A stretch of DNA of 42,983 nucleotides from Planctomycetaceae bacterium (GTDB lineage: Bacteria > Planctomycetota > Planctomycetia > Planctomycetales > Planctomycetaceae), in assembly GCA_020426515.1 (NCBI GenBank), contig JAGQPW010000001.1:33581-76563 (forward strand), in the 5' to 3' direction. Within the stretch, counting starts at the first letter, position 1; each line of letters opens with the position of its first letter. The notes under the pieces were generated by a model, which saw nothing but the letters and a program-made list of their open reading frames with translations, ran no database searches and had not been told where the DNA came from. Shown here in pieces: positions 8,735 through 18,024 of the stretch. The translations under genes and the position numbers were made by a program.

Positions 8735-10984
8735 TCAGTGGTAGCTGAGGCGATAGGCCATTAGCTGCTCGCACATGCCGATCACACACAGGGCGACAAC
8801 CAGCAGCCAGCGGATCTCGGAACCCGGTGATTCGGCGCGAATCCAGTTGTATTCACCCGCCGCCTGAATCTCGACTTCCACGTTGCCCAACTGACGCCGG
8901 AGATCGTCGTCATCGGCAATCGCGAGTTCCCCTTCACTGGCGGGAACATTGAACGCCAGCAATGTCTGCTCGGCCGTCTGCTCCTGAGTGAATCGCGTCA
9001 CACCGTAAATTCCGGGGTCGTCCGTCTCGCGAAAGCGGGTGACCATTTCCGGAACGGCTTCCGTCGGCGGCACACCTTCAGCGGGATCGACGACTTCGTC
9101 CACGGCCTTGAGGCGGGTGACCTGATCATCCGGGCTGAGGATCTCAACATCTTCCAGGTAGTAGGCTCGGTTCAGGCGTTCTTCGATTGGTTGGCCGACA
9201 GTGTACGACGGCAACATGCGATCGCGGCGGGCAATGTGACGGGCCAGTTCCAGCTGTACAATCACAAAGCTCACTTTGCCGGGGCCGTTCGCCCAGTTGG
9301 TCCAGATGGTTCCATTGCTCTCAACAGGCCCGGCCGATGTCAGGCAGGTGATGACCCGGCCGGCCCCCAGACGATGCTCAAGGATCAACGGGCGCCCATC
9401 GCTCAGTGACGCGAGAGTTTCGACTTCCGGAAGCATCCGTTGATCTTCCGGGACATCACGGTCCGGTGCATAGGCGATGTTCACGAACACTGCGTCGATG
9501 AACGGGTTCTCTTCACCAGCCAGCACGGCGAAGACGGGACTATTTCCCACAACAATGTCAGGCTGGCGGGCGGTTGATAGACGCTGCAGTTCGGTGGGGG
9601 CTTTGGCCAGTTGTACGGGAAACAATCCCGCCTCGCCAAACAGCGATGTGTTGTAGCTCACCGCATTGACCGCGGGCCCCATGAACCACAGCAGACCGCC
9701 GCCGCCCTGCACATACTTTTGGACCGCATCAATCGCGTCAGGGGGAAGCTCGGGCACATTGACGAGGTAGATGAGATGAAACTTGTCGAGCGGCAACTTG
9801 CGCAAGTCGGCGGGTGGATGAATCACTGGAGCCAGGCCGGTGACCGATTTGTCGGCAGCGAGTGCATCGGCGAGATACAGCGCCTGTTCTGCGGCGGGCG
9901 AGCCATCCACAATCAGGACGGGGTTTTCGACCGGAACATTGACCGCCACGAAACGGGCGTCATCGGGCGTAAACGCGTCTTCGCCCAGTTGCACCTGCAG
10001 TCGGTGCAATTTGGGGGTTTCAAACACCACTTCGAATCGCCGCGAGATCGTTTCGCCGGGAGGGATGACTCCAAAGTCGAGCGTCCGGGGCAGGCGCTGC
10101 CCATCCAGCAGCAGCTGAGCCCGAACATCGCTCGATTCGCGCGTTCCCCGATTGGCAATTGCGGCGCGGAATGTTACGGGAACTCCGGCTGCGGCGACTT
10201 CGACATCTCCCTGCACGTCGACAACCGAAAGGTTCTCATGCGCATCGGCAACGCAGCGAACCAGATTCATCGAGACGCCCAACTCGGAGAGTTCCTGCAT
10301 GGCGGCAACGGCAGCCTTGTTGTCCAGCCAGTTCTGCTTGCGGAAGTCGGATAAAATATGCACGTAGCGAACGGATGCGCGGTCCTCCGCAAGACGCTGG
10401 CGGGCCGCATCGATGGCTGCCGCGGGGTCAAATGATTGATGAGTGCAGGTGATCAGTGGCAGACGATCGGCCACTTCGATCAGCAGCTCCTGATTAATGT
10501 CCCGCTCGGACAGTCCCGAGATGGATTCCTCGGGCCGCGACAACAGGATCACCGTCAGTTTCTGAGTGCCCGGCTTCTTCGACCCTTCGGCAACAATTCT
10601 CTGCAAGACCGCTTTCGCCGCGTCGAATACCGACCCTTCCGCGAGACGATCGCGCATGGAACCGCTGTCATCCAGCAGAATGACATGATGGGCCTTGGCT
10701 CCCTGAAACAACGAAAGCTGTTCCGGATCGAGCACCATGCGACCGATCAGCGCCACGAGCAGCAGGATCAGAAAAATCCGCAGTAGCAGCAATAACAGCT
10801 GCTCGAACATCACTCTGCGGCGATTGCGTTTCTCGCTCGCCAGCAGAAATTCCATTGCGGCAAAGCGGACGCGGCGATAGCGGAGGCGATGAATGAGATG
10901 GATGATGATCGGCGCAGAAATCAGCGCCACACCGGGCCAGAAGAATGCAGGATTCAGGAAATGCTGCAGAATCCAACTCGACAT
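8735..10984 (-). CDS. BatA-type membrane protein with VWA domain
   Basis: A 749-residue protein. The N-terminal 90 residues match the aerotolerance-regulator BatA module (FFWPGVALISAPIIIHLIHR, then RRRVMFEQLLLLLLRIFLIL), giving two membrane segments. A von Willebrand A domain follows with a MIDAS start VILLDDSGSMRD. A long periplasmic part resembling class I glutamine amidotransferase-like folds follows (LLWFMGPAVN region), and a final membrane helix (WLLVVALCVIGMCEQL) closes the protein. Planctomycetes carry many of these next to MoxR ATPase and DUF58 genes, but neither is in this window. I chose the ATG at 10984, preceded by AGGA, rather than TTG 10996. The protein is probably a membrane-anchored assembly factor that senses metal-bound partners; function is inferred from family. 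Confidence 0.86.
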   Translation of the reverse strand: MSSWILQHFLNPAFFWPGVALISAPIIIHLIHRLRYRRVRFAAMEFLLASEKRNRRRVMFEQLLLLLLRIFLILLLVALIGRMVLDPEQLSLFQGAKAHHVILLDDSGSMRDRLAEGSVFDAAKAVLQRIVAEGSKKPGTQKLTVILLSRPEESISGLSERDINQELLIEVADRLPLITCTHQSFDPAAAIDAARQRLAEDRASVRYVHILSDFRKQNWLDNKAAVAAMQELSELGVSMNLVRCVADAHENLSVVDVQGDVEVAAAGVPVTFRAAIANRGTRESSDVRAQLLLDGQRLPRTLDFGVIPPGETISRRFEVVFETPKLHRLQVQLGEDAFTPDDARFVAVNVPVENPVLIVDGSPAAEQALYLADALAADKSVTGLAPVIHPPADLRKLPLDKFHLIYLVNVPELPPDAIDAVQKYVQGGGGLLWFMGPAVNAVSYNTSLFGEAGLFPVQLAKAPTELQRLSTARQPDIVVGNSPVFAVLAGEENPFIDAVFVNIAYAPDRDVPEDQRMLPEVETLASLSDGRPLILEHRLGAGRVITCLTSAGPVESNGTIWTNWANGPGKVSFVIVQLELARHIARRDRMLPSYTVGQPIEERLNRAYYLEDVEILSPDDQVTRLKAVDEVVDPAEGVPPTEAVPEMVTRFRETDDPGIYGVTRFTQEQTAEQTLLAFNVPASEGELAIADDDDLRRQLGNVEVEIQAAGEYNWIRAESPGSEIRWLLVVALCVIGMCEQLMAYRLSYH

Positions 10985-11164
10985 ATCATTCCTCAACCGG
11001 CAGCACCATCAGCCGGATCTCGCCTTCGGAAGCCGCGAGTTGCCGACAGCTGGAACGCGAACACCTGCGTCCAAGGGGCTGCCGACGATCTCACGATGAG
11101 TTACCGTCTCGGAGACATTAGCACGCCAGCCCCTGCCGTGGGTAGCCAACGCACTCTGGCAGGG

Positions 11165-12181
11165 TTACAGATCAACATCTGTTTCCCGCAGGAACTTGGC
11201 CGCCGTTTCGGGCGCCACAGGGTTGATGTAAAAACCGCTGCCCCATTCGAACCCCGCAATTCGATTGAGTCGCGGAAAGATCTCGATGTGCCAGCGGTAG
11301 TGCGGCAGGGGTTGAGAATCGAACGGAGCTGTGTGCAGGACATAGTTGTATGGAGGGTCGTCGAGCGCCAGCTCCAGCTTTTGAAGCGTCTTCTTCATCA
11401 CAGTCCCCAACTCCTCGATGGCGCCCCGCGTGACATTCTCGTAGTGGCTGGAGTGCTGGCGGGGCAGAATCCAGGTTTCAAACGGAAACCGACTGGCGAA
11501 TGGACAGAAGACCACAAATTGCTCCGTCTCAAGAACAATCCGCGACTCCATCGCCAGTTCCTGCTGGATCATGTCTGCAAAAATGCAGCGTCCTCTGTAC
11601 CGGTAAAAGCTTTCCGCACCATCAAGCTCTTCCTTGATCGCAATGGGAACAATGGGGCTGACGATCAGTTGAGAGTGGGCGTGATCCAGTGAGGCCCCGG
11701 CAAGGGCTCCGGAATTCTTGAAGATCAGCGCGTGGACCAGTCGCGGGTCCTGCTTGAGATCAACCAGCCGATCCCGGTACGCCCAGAACACTTCACGGAT
11801 GTTCTCGACCGACATCCGCGCCATGTTCGATTCTCGATGCGGACACTCGACAATCACTTCGTGCGCCCCGATGGCGTTCATTTTGTCGTAAATGCCGTCT
11901 CCACGCTTGTCGAGCTGGCCTTCGACGTGGACGGCCGGAAACTTGTTCGGAATGACCCGCACTCGCCAGCCTGGCCCGTTGGGAGCGCTTCCGGGAACAC
12001 GATAGGCCAGGATTTCCGGCGTTGTTGCGTCCTCGTTGCCTTCGAGGAAGGGGTCATAGGCATCGGTGGGCAGCTCGGCGCAGTCGAGGACATTTTGCGG
12101 TCGGCTCATGCGATCGGGGGCGATGATGACCCAGCGCCCAACAATCGGATCCTTCCGCAACTCCTGAGTAGACTTTTCCAT
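11165..12181 (-). CDS. galT: Galactose-1-phosphate uridylyltransferase family enzyme
   Basis: A 338-residue GalT-family nucleotidyltransferase (HIT superfamily), expected to exchange the sugar phosphate of a UDP-hexose with a hexose-1-phosphate. It begins [17 protein letters not shown] and carries the catalytic block [12 protein letters not shown], where the second histidine is the nucleotide-accepting residue, plus [20 protein letters not shown] and a C-terminal [12 protein letters not shown]. In place of the usual zinc pair CPFC-GNE it reads DPFLEGNE, so both zinc cysteines are gone. This could mean a metal-free variant or another nucleotide-sugar substrate. I chose the ATG at 12181, with GGGA upstream. 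It lies between the BatA-type gene and the DUF218 pair, all on the minus strand with gaps of about 180-210 bases, so separate transcription is possible. Confidence 0.87.
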   Translation of the reverse strand: MEKSTQELRKDPIVGRWVIIAPDRMSRPQNVLDCAELPTDAYDPFLEGNEDATTPEILAYRVPGSAPNGPGWRVRVIPNKFPAVHVEGQLDKRGDGIYDKMNAIGAHEVIVECPHRESNMARMSVENIREVFWAYRDRLVDLKQDPRLVHALIFKNSGALAGASLDHAHSQLIVSPIVPIAIKEELDGAESFYRYRGRCIFADMIQQELAMESRIVLETEQFVVFCPFASRFPFETWILPRQHSSHYENVTRGAIEELGTVMKKTLQKLELALDDPPYNYVLHTAPFDSQPLPHYRWHIEIFPRLNRIAGFEWGSGFYINPVAPETAAKFLRETDVDL

Positions 12182-12395
12182 CGCAGTGTTCCCATCCCGA
12201 TACGTCAAACAGGTTCCATGTCCGCCATCTTGCACGGTTTGCGAAGTGTAGTCACTCGGTGGAATTCAGACGAGAGGCCACAGTGTGAATCATCGGCTTC
12301 CGATGGATCACTCTGCGAATGTGCGGGTGGCGCCGTGCGCCGGCAAGTGGCCCGGTCTCAATTTGTTCAACGTCCCGGGACATGCATCATCCGGA

Positions 12396-13067
12396 CTATC
12401 CCAGGTTCAGCAGGACCGTCATGAGCTTGAGCGTTTCCAGGAAATACGTCGACATGCCTCGCTGGGATTGCCACCAGTCATGCGGGGCGAATCCATCGAC
12501 AGGAGCAGAGATGATGCGGATTTCGTTTGCGCTGGAACCAAGGACTCTCTTCAGCAGAATGCGCGTGCGTCGCGTGTGATAATTGCTCGTCACGACTGCA
12601 ACCCTTGCTGGCCGGGATTCCTCCAGATACTTGCGCAGTGCGGCGACTTCGGAGACGGTGGAATCGACTTCAAGCGGCAGGGATTCAATGGCCTCTGGGG
12701 GAACCCCCTGACGTTCCAGAATCTGCCGCGTCACATCTGCTTCTGAGCGGCCTCCCAGAAAGTCCATGCTGTGCCGCGCTGGTTGGGAAATCAGAATTTT
12801 CCGGGTGTAGCCACCCCGATAGACCTCAGCCGCCACAAACGGGCGTGTTTCGAATCCTCCGCCGAGAACGAACACCACGTCCACCGGTTCCGTCAATGGA
12901 CGGCCGACATCCAGAAACTCTCCCCAGGACCTCAACAGGAAATCGCGATTCCAGCCTGCCCCGATCACGCACAGAGCTGCGAACATGGCGAACCATTGCC
13001 ACCTCCAGCGACGTCGCCGAACGGGCGGTACCGGGACCTTGGCCTGAGACTGTGCAGACTCATTCAT
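12396..13067 (-). CDS. DUF218/YdcF-SanA-type membrane protein
   Basis: A 223-residue protein with one N-terminal membrane helix after a basic stretch (VRRRRWRWQWFAMFAALCVI) and an outward DUF218 domain. Recognised motifs are VDVVFVLGGGFETRP, GGRSEADVTRQILERQGV and VVTSNYHTRRTRILLKR. Family members such as SanA/ElyC act in envelope or lipid-linked sugar metabolism in other bacteria; the exact reaction is not known. Its ATG overlaps the stop of the preceding gene by four bases (ATGA), giving tight coupling. The partner protein has the same architecture, so this is a tandem duplication. Confidence 0.87.
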   Translation of the reverse strand: MNESAQSQAKVPVPPVRRRRWRWQWFAMFAALCVIGAGWNRDFLLRSWGEFLDVGRPLTEPVDVVFVLGGGFETRPFVAAEVYRGGYTRKILISQPARHSMDFLGGRSEADVTRQILERQGVPPEAIESLPLEVDSTVSEVAALRKYLEESRPARVAVVTSNYHTRRTRILLKRVLGSSANEIRIISAPVDGFAPHDWWQSQRGMSTYFLETLKLMTVLLNLG

Positions 13068-13783
13068 TCGGCAATTGCGGCCTTTCGAAAGTCATTCGCT
13101 GTTCGCATGATGGTGGGACGCTCGTCGCCAGACAACCACGCAGCCCACGCCCGCATCCATTGGTCACATACGAGGCGGACACCGTGCCGCGTTCGCCACC
13201 AGTTCTCCGGATCGACTTCCGGGTCATCGAGACCAAAAACGAGCGGCCGCTGCGATTCGTTCCCTTGCGTCAATTTCTGCAGGTTCCGTCGAATGAGGGC
13301 CGAACGCCAGCGTGTCATCACCAGTCCAACGCGATCTCCTTCCGCCTGCCTGTCTACAGCGATCTTCAGCAGGTCATCGATCCTGTCTACTGGCTCCGAA
13401 ATTTCTCTCAGTGATTCGGCTGGAATTCCCGTTTTGGCTGCCGCCTGACGCGACAGTTCCAGGTGCGATGGTATCACCCCCAGTTCCACGACACGTGAGT
13501 GGACTTTGTCGTACAACAGGAGTGTCTCGGCCTGTCCCTGTTGCAGTTGATCGGCAGCAAACTGGAAGCCTCGCTCACCATCGAGCACGATCAGAGTCTT
13601 CACGGACTGCAGTGGATCTACCTGAGTCAGTGAGCGGCTGACCATTCGCAGCAGCGCGGGATACCCGCACCAGAATGCAGCCAGGACCAGCAGCACTGTC
13701 AGCATGTAACGCCACAGTCGCCTGCGAGGGGGAGACGGTGAATCGGCGGCGGCGAGTTCGGCAGACTCAGAGGGATCGACCAT
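13064..13783 (-). CDS. Divergent DUF218-like membrane protein lacking family motifs
   Basis: A 239-residue protein with a cytoplasmic N-terminal tail, one membrane helix (YMLTVLLVLAAFWCGYPALL, about residues 26-45) and an outward domain. By order of segments it parallels the gene that follows: VKTLIVLDGERGFQFAADQL for the LGGG strand, RVGLVMTRWRSALIRRNL for the SNYHTRR helix, and DPENWWRTRHG for HDWWQSQRG. The residues that define DUF218 (GGG, SEA, YHTRR) have been lost, so if the two are related, as I infer, this copy is probably not catalytic and may act as a partner. It overlaps the next gene by four bases. Confidence 0.78.
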   Translation of the reverse strand: MVDPSESAELAAADSPSPPRRRLWRYMLTVLLVLAAFWCGYPALLRMVSRSLTQVDPLQSVKTLIVLDGERGFQFAADQLQQGQAETLLLYDKVHSRVVELGVIPSHLELSRQAAAKTGIPAESLREISEPVDRIDDLLKIAVDRQAEGDRVGLVMTRWRSALIRRNLQKLTQGNESQRPLVFGLDDPEVDPENWWRTRHGVRLVCDQWMRAWAAWLSGDERPTIMRTANDFRKAAIAE

Positions 13784-13924
13784 GCTCTCCCTTTGCTGTT
13801 GCGGAGCAGTTTGCGTGGTGATGAGCGGAATCTGGCTGACTCTCTTCCAGACAGCACAACATGTCAGCAGACCGCGGCAAGCCCGCAGAAGGATCGACGG
13901 AAGCTGATGGGCTGCGCACTTGCC

Positions 13925-14905
13925 TCACAACGCCTCCGGATGCTGCTGCTGCCAGGCCGCGACCATCTGCTGGACCACCTCGGGCATTTGGCAGCGGGCT
14001 TTCCAGCCCAACATGCGGAGAGCCTTGTCCGGATTCGCTCGGCTTTCGTGAATGTCCGACGGGCGAAACAGCTCGCGATCGATCCGCACGTGGTATTGCC
14101 AGTCGAGACCGACGGCGGCAAAGGCCGCTTCTGCAAATTCGGCAAGCGTGTAGCTGTGGCCGGTGGCCACCACAAAATCTTCCGGCTCCGGCAACTGCAG
14201 CATGCGGTACATTGCCTCCGCATATTCCGGTGCCCAGCCCCAGTCACGCGAAATGTCGACGTTCCCCAGTGTCAATTCCTGTTGCACTCCGGTAGCAATG
14301 CGACACGCCGAGGCCACGATCTTCTGAGTCACGAATCGCTCGGGCCTCAGCGGTGAATCATGATTGGAGAGGATGCCGGAGCAGGCGAACAGGTTGTACG
14401 AATCGCGGTAGTTGGCGACTTCCCAGAACGCCGTGGATTTGGCTACGGCGTACGGGCTGCGGGGGCGAAAGGGGCTCGTTTCGGTCGCGGGCGTTGCTCC
14501 CGTTTCCCCAAAACACTCCGTTGAACAGGCGTTGTAGAAGCGGATGGGGAGTTCGGTAAAGCGGATGGTCTCCAGGAGATTCAGTGTCCCGATCGCGATG
14601 CTTTCCAGCGTTTCCACTGGTTGCGCAAATGACAGTCCCACGGATGACTGTCCGGCCAGGTTGTATACCTCCTGAGGCTCCACGCGGGTCAGTATCTGCA
14701 GGACGCTTCGAAAATCCGCCAGAGTTACCGAATGCAAGGTGACGAGATCCTTGATTCCCAACTTTCGCAGGTTGCGAAAAGAATTCACCTGGGCATCGCG
14801 CGATGCCCCATGGACCTCGTACCCTTCGCGCAACAGCAATTCGGCCAGGTAGGCACCATCCTGCCCTGAAATGCCGAAAATCAATGCTTTGCGTGCGGAA
14901 CTCAT
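13925..14905 (-). CDS. gmd: GDP-mannose 4,6-dehydratase
   Basis: A 326-residue extended short-chain dehydrogenase. It should convert GDP-D-mannose to GDP-4-dehydro-6-deoxy-D-mannose, precursor of GDP-fucose and related deoxy sugars for surface polysaccharide. Visible are the NADP-binding GISGQDGAYLAELL, YNLAGQSSVGLSF, the catalytic CSTECFGE (Ser/Thr-Glu), YAVAKSTAFW (Tyr-x3-Lys), SPLRPERFVTQKI, and RDWGWAPEYAEAMYRML. It is shorter than the E. coli enzyme mainly in the C-terminal third, as in several bacterial forms. It is on the minus strand, with 140 bases to the DUF218 pair downstream, and shares a 262-base intergenic region with argC. No GDP-fucose synthase gene is nearby. Confidence 0.88.
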   Translation of the reverse strand: MSSARKALIFGISGQDGAYLAELLLREGYEVHGASRDAQVNSFRNLRKLGIKDLVTLHSVTLADFRSVLQILTRVEPQEVYNLAGQSSVGLSFAQPVETLESIAIGTLNLLETIRFTELPIRFYNACSTECFGETGATPATETSPFRPRSPYAVAKSTAFWEVANYRDSYNLFACSGILSNHDSPLRPERFVTQKIVASACRIATGVQQELTLGNVDISRDWGWAPEYAEAMYRMLQLPEPEDFVVATGHSYTLAEFAEAAFAAVGLDWQYHVRIDRELFRPSDIHESRANPDKALRMLGWKARCQMPEVVQQMVAAWQQQHPEAL

Positions 14906-15167
14906 GGGAGAATTATTGGGTTACGTCAGTTGATGGCAAGCATCCTGGCACTGATTATGCAGGATTGGCTGCCTTGAACAACGTTGACGGACCGGTTTGC
15001 AGCCGTCAACGCGCTGGCGGGCGATCGCCAAAGGGAACTCCGGACGAGCGAGTCCAGGACAACGCACATTTCAGCGAACCTTGAGTGCACGGGCAGGCTC
15101 CGTCACAATCCCCGCGGTTCAGACGTAACAATGGTCTGTGAATTGAACGCAGCAGGAGCATGAGACA

Positions 15168-16184
15168 ATGGGCGTAATGCGAGTGGCAGTGCAGGGGGCA
15201 ACCGGATACACAGCGCTTGAGTTGCTGCGCATCCTTCTGCGGCACCCTCAGGCTGAATTGACGGTTGCCACCAGCCGCTCGGAAACCGGCCTGTTGTCGG
15301 AGGTGCATCCTTCGCTGACCGGACGCTCCGATGTTCGCATGAGCCAACTCTCGTCCGAAGAAATTGCCGAACAGGCCGATGTCTGTTTCTGCTGCCTGCC
15401 ACACGTTGCCAGTATGGAGAGCATTCCCCACTTGCTTACGGCGGGGCTGAAGGTCGTCGATCTCTCCGCCGACTACCGCTTGCGAGACCCCGGCGTGTAT
15501 GAGCAGTGGTATGGTCATGTGCATACCGATCCCACGCGACTGGGGACCACGATTTACGGGTTGCCGGAACTTTACCGCGAACAGATTCCTTCACAGCAAC
15601 TGGTGGCCAATCCAGGCTGTTACACAAGCACTTCCATTCTGGCGCTCGCTCCGCTGCTGAAAGCCGGCATGATCGAGCCGAAGGGCATCATTATTGATGC
15701 CAAGAGCGGCGTCTCCGGAGCGGGACGCACGCCCAAACTGGGAACGCTGTACTCTGAATGCAACGAAAGCCTGTCCGCCTATGGCGTAGGCAACCACCGG
15801 CACACCCCCGAGATCGAGCAGGTGCTCAGTGATGTGAGCAACTCGAAGGTAGAGGTGCTGTTTACGCCTCACCTGATTCCCATGGACCGGGGGATTCTCG
15901 CCACGATTTATGCTACTCCCACTCATCCGGTCACCACAGCTGATGTGACGTCCGTATTGCGTGAGCACTATGCTCGCGAACCGTTCGTGCGCGTGGTGGA
16001 ACATCTCCCACGCACCAAGGATGTTGCGCACACCAACTACTGCGACATCACTGCCCGCGTCGTCCGGGGACGAATTCTCATCTTCGCCGTCCTCGATAAC
16101 CTGATCAAAGGGGCCGCTGGCGTCGCCGTTCAAAACTTCAACCTGATGTGCGGCTTCGACGAATCCACCGGTCTGGTGGTTTAG
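15168..16184 (+). CDS. argC: N-acetyl-gamma-glutamyl-phosphate reductase
   Basis: A 338-residue ArgC, the NADPH-dependent enzyme making N-acetylglutamate semialdehyde in arginine biosynthesis. The N-terminal [18 protein letters not shown] binds the nucleotide, LSADYRLRD and YGLPELYRE are family signatures, and the catalytic cysteine is Cys151 in [22 protein letters not shown] and the conserved GNHRHTPEI follow. Length is normal. The start at 15168 has AGGAG upstream; an ATG three codons later is possible. It stands alone on the plus strand between gmd (divergent) and an ECF sigma gene (convergent, 15 bases apart), so it is probably a single-gene unit. Confidence 0.95.
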   Translation: MGVMRVAVQGATGYTALELLRILLRHPQAELTVATSRSETGLLSEVHPSLTGRSDVRMSQLSSEEIAEQADVCFCCLPHVASMESIPHLLTAGLKVVDLSADYRLRDPGVYEQWYGHVHTDPTRLGTTIYGLPELYREQIPSQQLVANPGCYTSTSILALAPLLKAGMIEPKGIIIDAKSGVSGAGRTPKLGTLYSECNESLSAYGVGNHRHTPEIEQVLSDVSNSKVEVLFTPHLIPMDRGILATIYATPTHPVTTADVTSVLREHYAREPFVRVVEHLPRTKDVAHTNYCDITARVVRGRILIFAVLDNLIKGAAGVAVQNFNLMCGFDESTGLVV

Positions 16185-16199
16185 CACCAGGGGAGACCT

Positions 16200-16829
16200 C
16201 TACCCGCTTTGCGATGGAGGCTCCGCCAGCAATGTGCGGAGTCGCTGGAGGGCGCGGAAGTGGCGCATGCCGGCGGCGGCAGGGCTGAGTTCGAGGGCGG
16301 TGGCGACTTCGCTGTTGGAGAGATGTTCAACGTGCCGCATGATCACGATCTCGCGGTCGTTCTCGTCGAGCTGGTCAATCGCATCGAGGAACCGCTGCTC
16401 CAGTTCCTTGCGAATTGTGGCGGCTGCGGGCGTCAGTTCTCCATCGGCGAGTTGTGCGGCCAGGTCGAGTGACGAACGGTCTGGCAGGCCGGTGAGGGCG
16501 AGTGGCTGTTCCCGATCCACGGAACGACGCTGGGCATGATGTCGCCGATGCAGGTCGATCATGCGGTCCTTGGCGAGTTGCCTGAGCCACAGATGGAATG
16601 GGATGCGCGGATCCTGCAGATAGTCGCGCAGGCGAGATGCCGCTTCGAGCATCACATCCTGGACAACGTCGCTGGCGTCAACGCGGCGGGCGATTTGGCG
16701 GTCGAGTCGCAGCCGGACCATGTTTCGCAGGGCGTCGCGGTGCTTTTCCAGGAGTTCGTTGACCGCACGGTCGCTGCCAGCCTGGGCAGAATCGAGCAAC
16801 TCCTGCGTATTGTGCTGTTCGGGCCACAT
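16200..16829 (-). CDS. ECF-type RNA polymerase sigma factor
   Basis: A 209-residue ECF sigma factor. Region 2 is visible as RRVDASDVVQDVMLEAA followed by PFHLWLRQLAKDRMIDLHRR (core polymerase and -10 contacts); region 4 is LDENDREIVIMRHVEHLSNS with the helix-turn-helix EVATALELSPAAAG. The linker between them is longer than in simple ECF factors, as in planctomycete types. A good AGAGGAAG site lies eight bases before the ATG. No anti-sigma factor is adjacent; the upstream gene, 44 bases away on the same strand, is an ABC permease, so co-transcription with the peptide importer is possible. That would link importer expression to the regulon, but this is inference. Confidence 0.9.
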   Translation of the reverse strand: MWPEQHNTQELLDSAQAGSDRAVNELLEKHRDALRNMVRLRLDRQIARRVDASDVVQDVMLEAASRLRDYLQDPRIPFHLWLRQLAKDRMIDLHRRHHAQRRSVDREQPLALTGLPDRSSLDLAAQLADGELTPAAATIRKELEQRFLDAIDQLDENDREIVIMRHVEHLSNSEVATALELSPAAAGMRHFRALQRLRTLLAEPPSQSG

Positions 16830-16873
16830 CGGCGGACTTCCTCTCTGGCCGGCATCGTGGAATGGGAGACGTC

Positions 16874-18016
16874 TTAGTCCCGGCCTCCATCACGCAGACG
16901 TGGATCTGTCGCTTCCTGCAGGCCTTCGCCAATCAGATTATAGGCGAGCACGGCAGAAAAGATCCCCAGACCCGGAAATACAATCAGCCACCACATCTCA
17001 TAGTTGGAACGTCCCTCTTTGAGCAACGACCCCCAACTGGGACCTTCGGGACCGAACGAAAGGAATCTCAGGCCACTTTCAATGAGAATGGCCGATGCGA
17101 TCCCGAACGTAATCGGCACTAGGACGGGGGCGAGGGCGTTGGGCAGAATGTGACGGAAGATGATGCGGAAGCGGGAGACGCCCAGCACCTGGGCCGCAGC
17201 GACAAAATCGGACTGCTTGAGCCGCAGGAATTCGGCGCGTGTGAGCCGGGCGATGCCGGTCCAGCCGGTCGCTCCGATGACAGCCATCATGTGCCAGATG
17301 GTGGGCCTCGAGACGATGGCCAGCAGGGCGAGGATCAGTACGAGTGTGGGGATACACATCACGACCTCAATCGCGCGGCTGAGAACCGCATCAACCCAGC
17401 CTCCGAAGTAGCCAGCCAGGGCTCCGACCAGAATTCCGATGGCTCCGGCGATGCCCATGGAGACGAAGCCAATCATCAGAGCACTGCGTGTTCCGTGGAC
17501 CATCTGAGCAAAGACATCGATGCCATTGCTGGTGGTGCCAAAGAGATTGATTGCAGGCAGCAGCTGCGACGGCGTTTCCTCGGATGGTTTACGTAACCAG
17601 CTGGGAATACCATCCTCGGACGTTGGATTGCCTGCCCGTCCCGGCCATTCGTTCTCAAAGATCCGTCGAACCGGATCCTGATAGACGAGCGGCCAGATGG
17701 CCCAGCTGTTGGGATCCTTTTCCTTGAGATTGACCGGATAACGCTTCCGAAACTTGTCGCGATTGAATACCGGGTTTTCCCAGGTCGGGTTGTAGTAGCC
17801 CATGGCCGGGAAGTAGTAGTGCCCCTTGTAGTAGCACACGACCGGCTTCGCTCCCACAATGGCGGGAGAAAACAGCCCGGCCAGTCCCATCAGGATGACG
17901 AACAGGAGTGCAGTGACCGCGAGCTTCCGCTTCCGGAAGCGACTCCATGTTTCCTTCCAGAAGCCAGGCGACTTCTTGAGGTGTTTCAGTTCAGCTGTGA
18001 TATCCGATGGAGCCAT
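16874..18016 (-). CDS. Peptide ABC transporter permease, YejE/DppC-like
   Basis: A 380-residue inner-membrane permease. After a cytoplasmic start and the first membrane helix (LAVTALLFVILMGLAGLF, about 31-48) there is an outward insertion of roughly 110 residues that begins VVCYYKGHYYFPAMGYYNP, like the equivalent insertion in YejE. The standard transport domain follows, with LIGFVSMGIAGAIGILVGAL, and the ATPase-contact EAA-type loop RAEFLRLKQSDFVAAAQVLG-VSRFRIIFRHILPNA. It ends EATDPRLRDGG. It follows the OppB-type gene by eight bases. YejE-type systems import oligopeptides and, in E. coli, microcin C. No ATPase gene is close by. Confidence 0.9.
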   Translation of the reverse strand: MAPSDITAELKHLKKSPGFWKETWSRFRKRKLAVTALLFVILMGLAGLFSPAIVGAKPVVCYYKGHYYFPAMGYYNPTWENPVFNRDKFRKRYPVNLKEKDPNSWAIWPLVYQDPVRRIFENEWPGRAGNPTSEDGIPSWLRKPSEETPSQLLPAINLFGTTSNGIDVFAQMVHGTRSALMIGFVSMGIAGAIGILVGALAGYFGGWVDAVLSRAIEVVMCIPTLVLILALLAIVSRPTIWHMMAVIGATGWTGIARLTRAEFLRLKQSDFVAAAQVLGVSRFRIIFRHILPNALAPVLVPITFGIASAILIESGLRFLSFGPEGPSWGSLLKEGRSNYEMWWLIVFPGLGIFSAVLAYNLIGEGLQEATDPRLRDGGRD

Positions 18017-18024
18017 GTTGCGAA

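Noticed and set aside
11085..11164. Possible hairpin or repeat downstream of galT
   Set aside because: Some inverted character, but I could not pair more than a few bases in a row nor find a second copy in the window.
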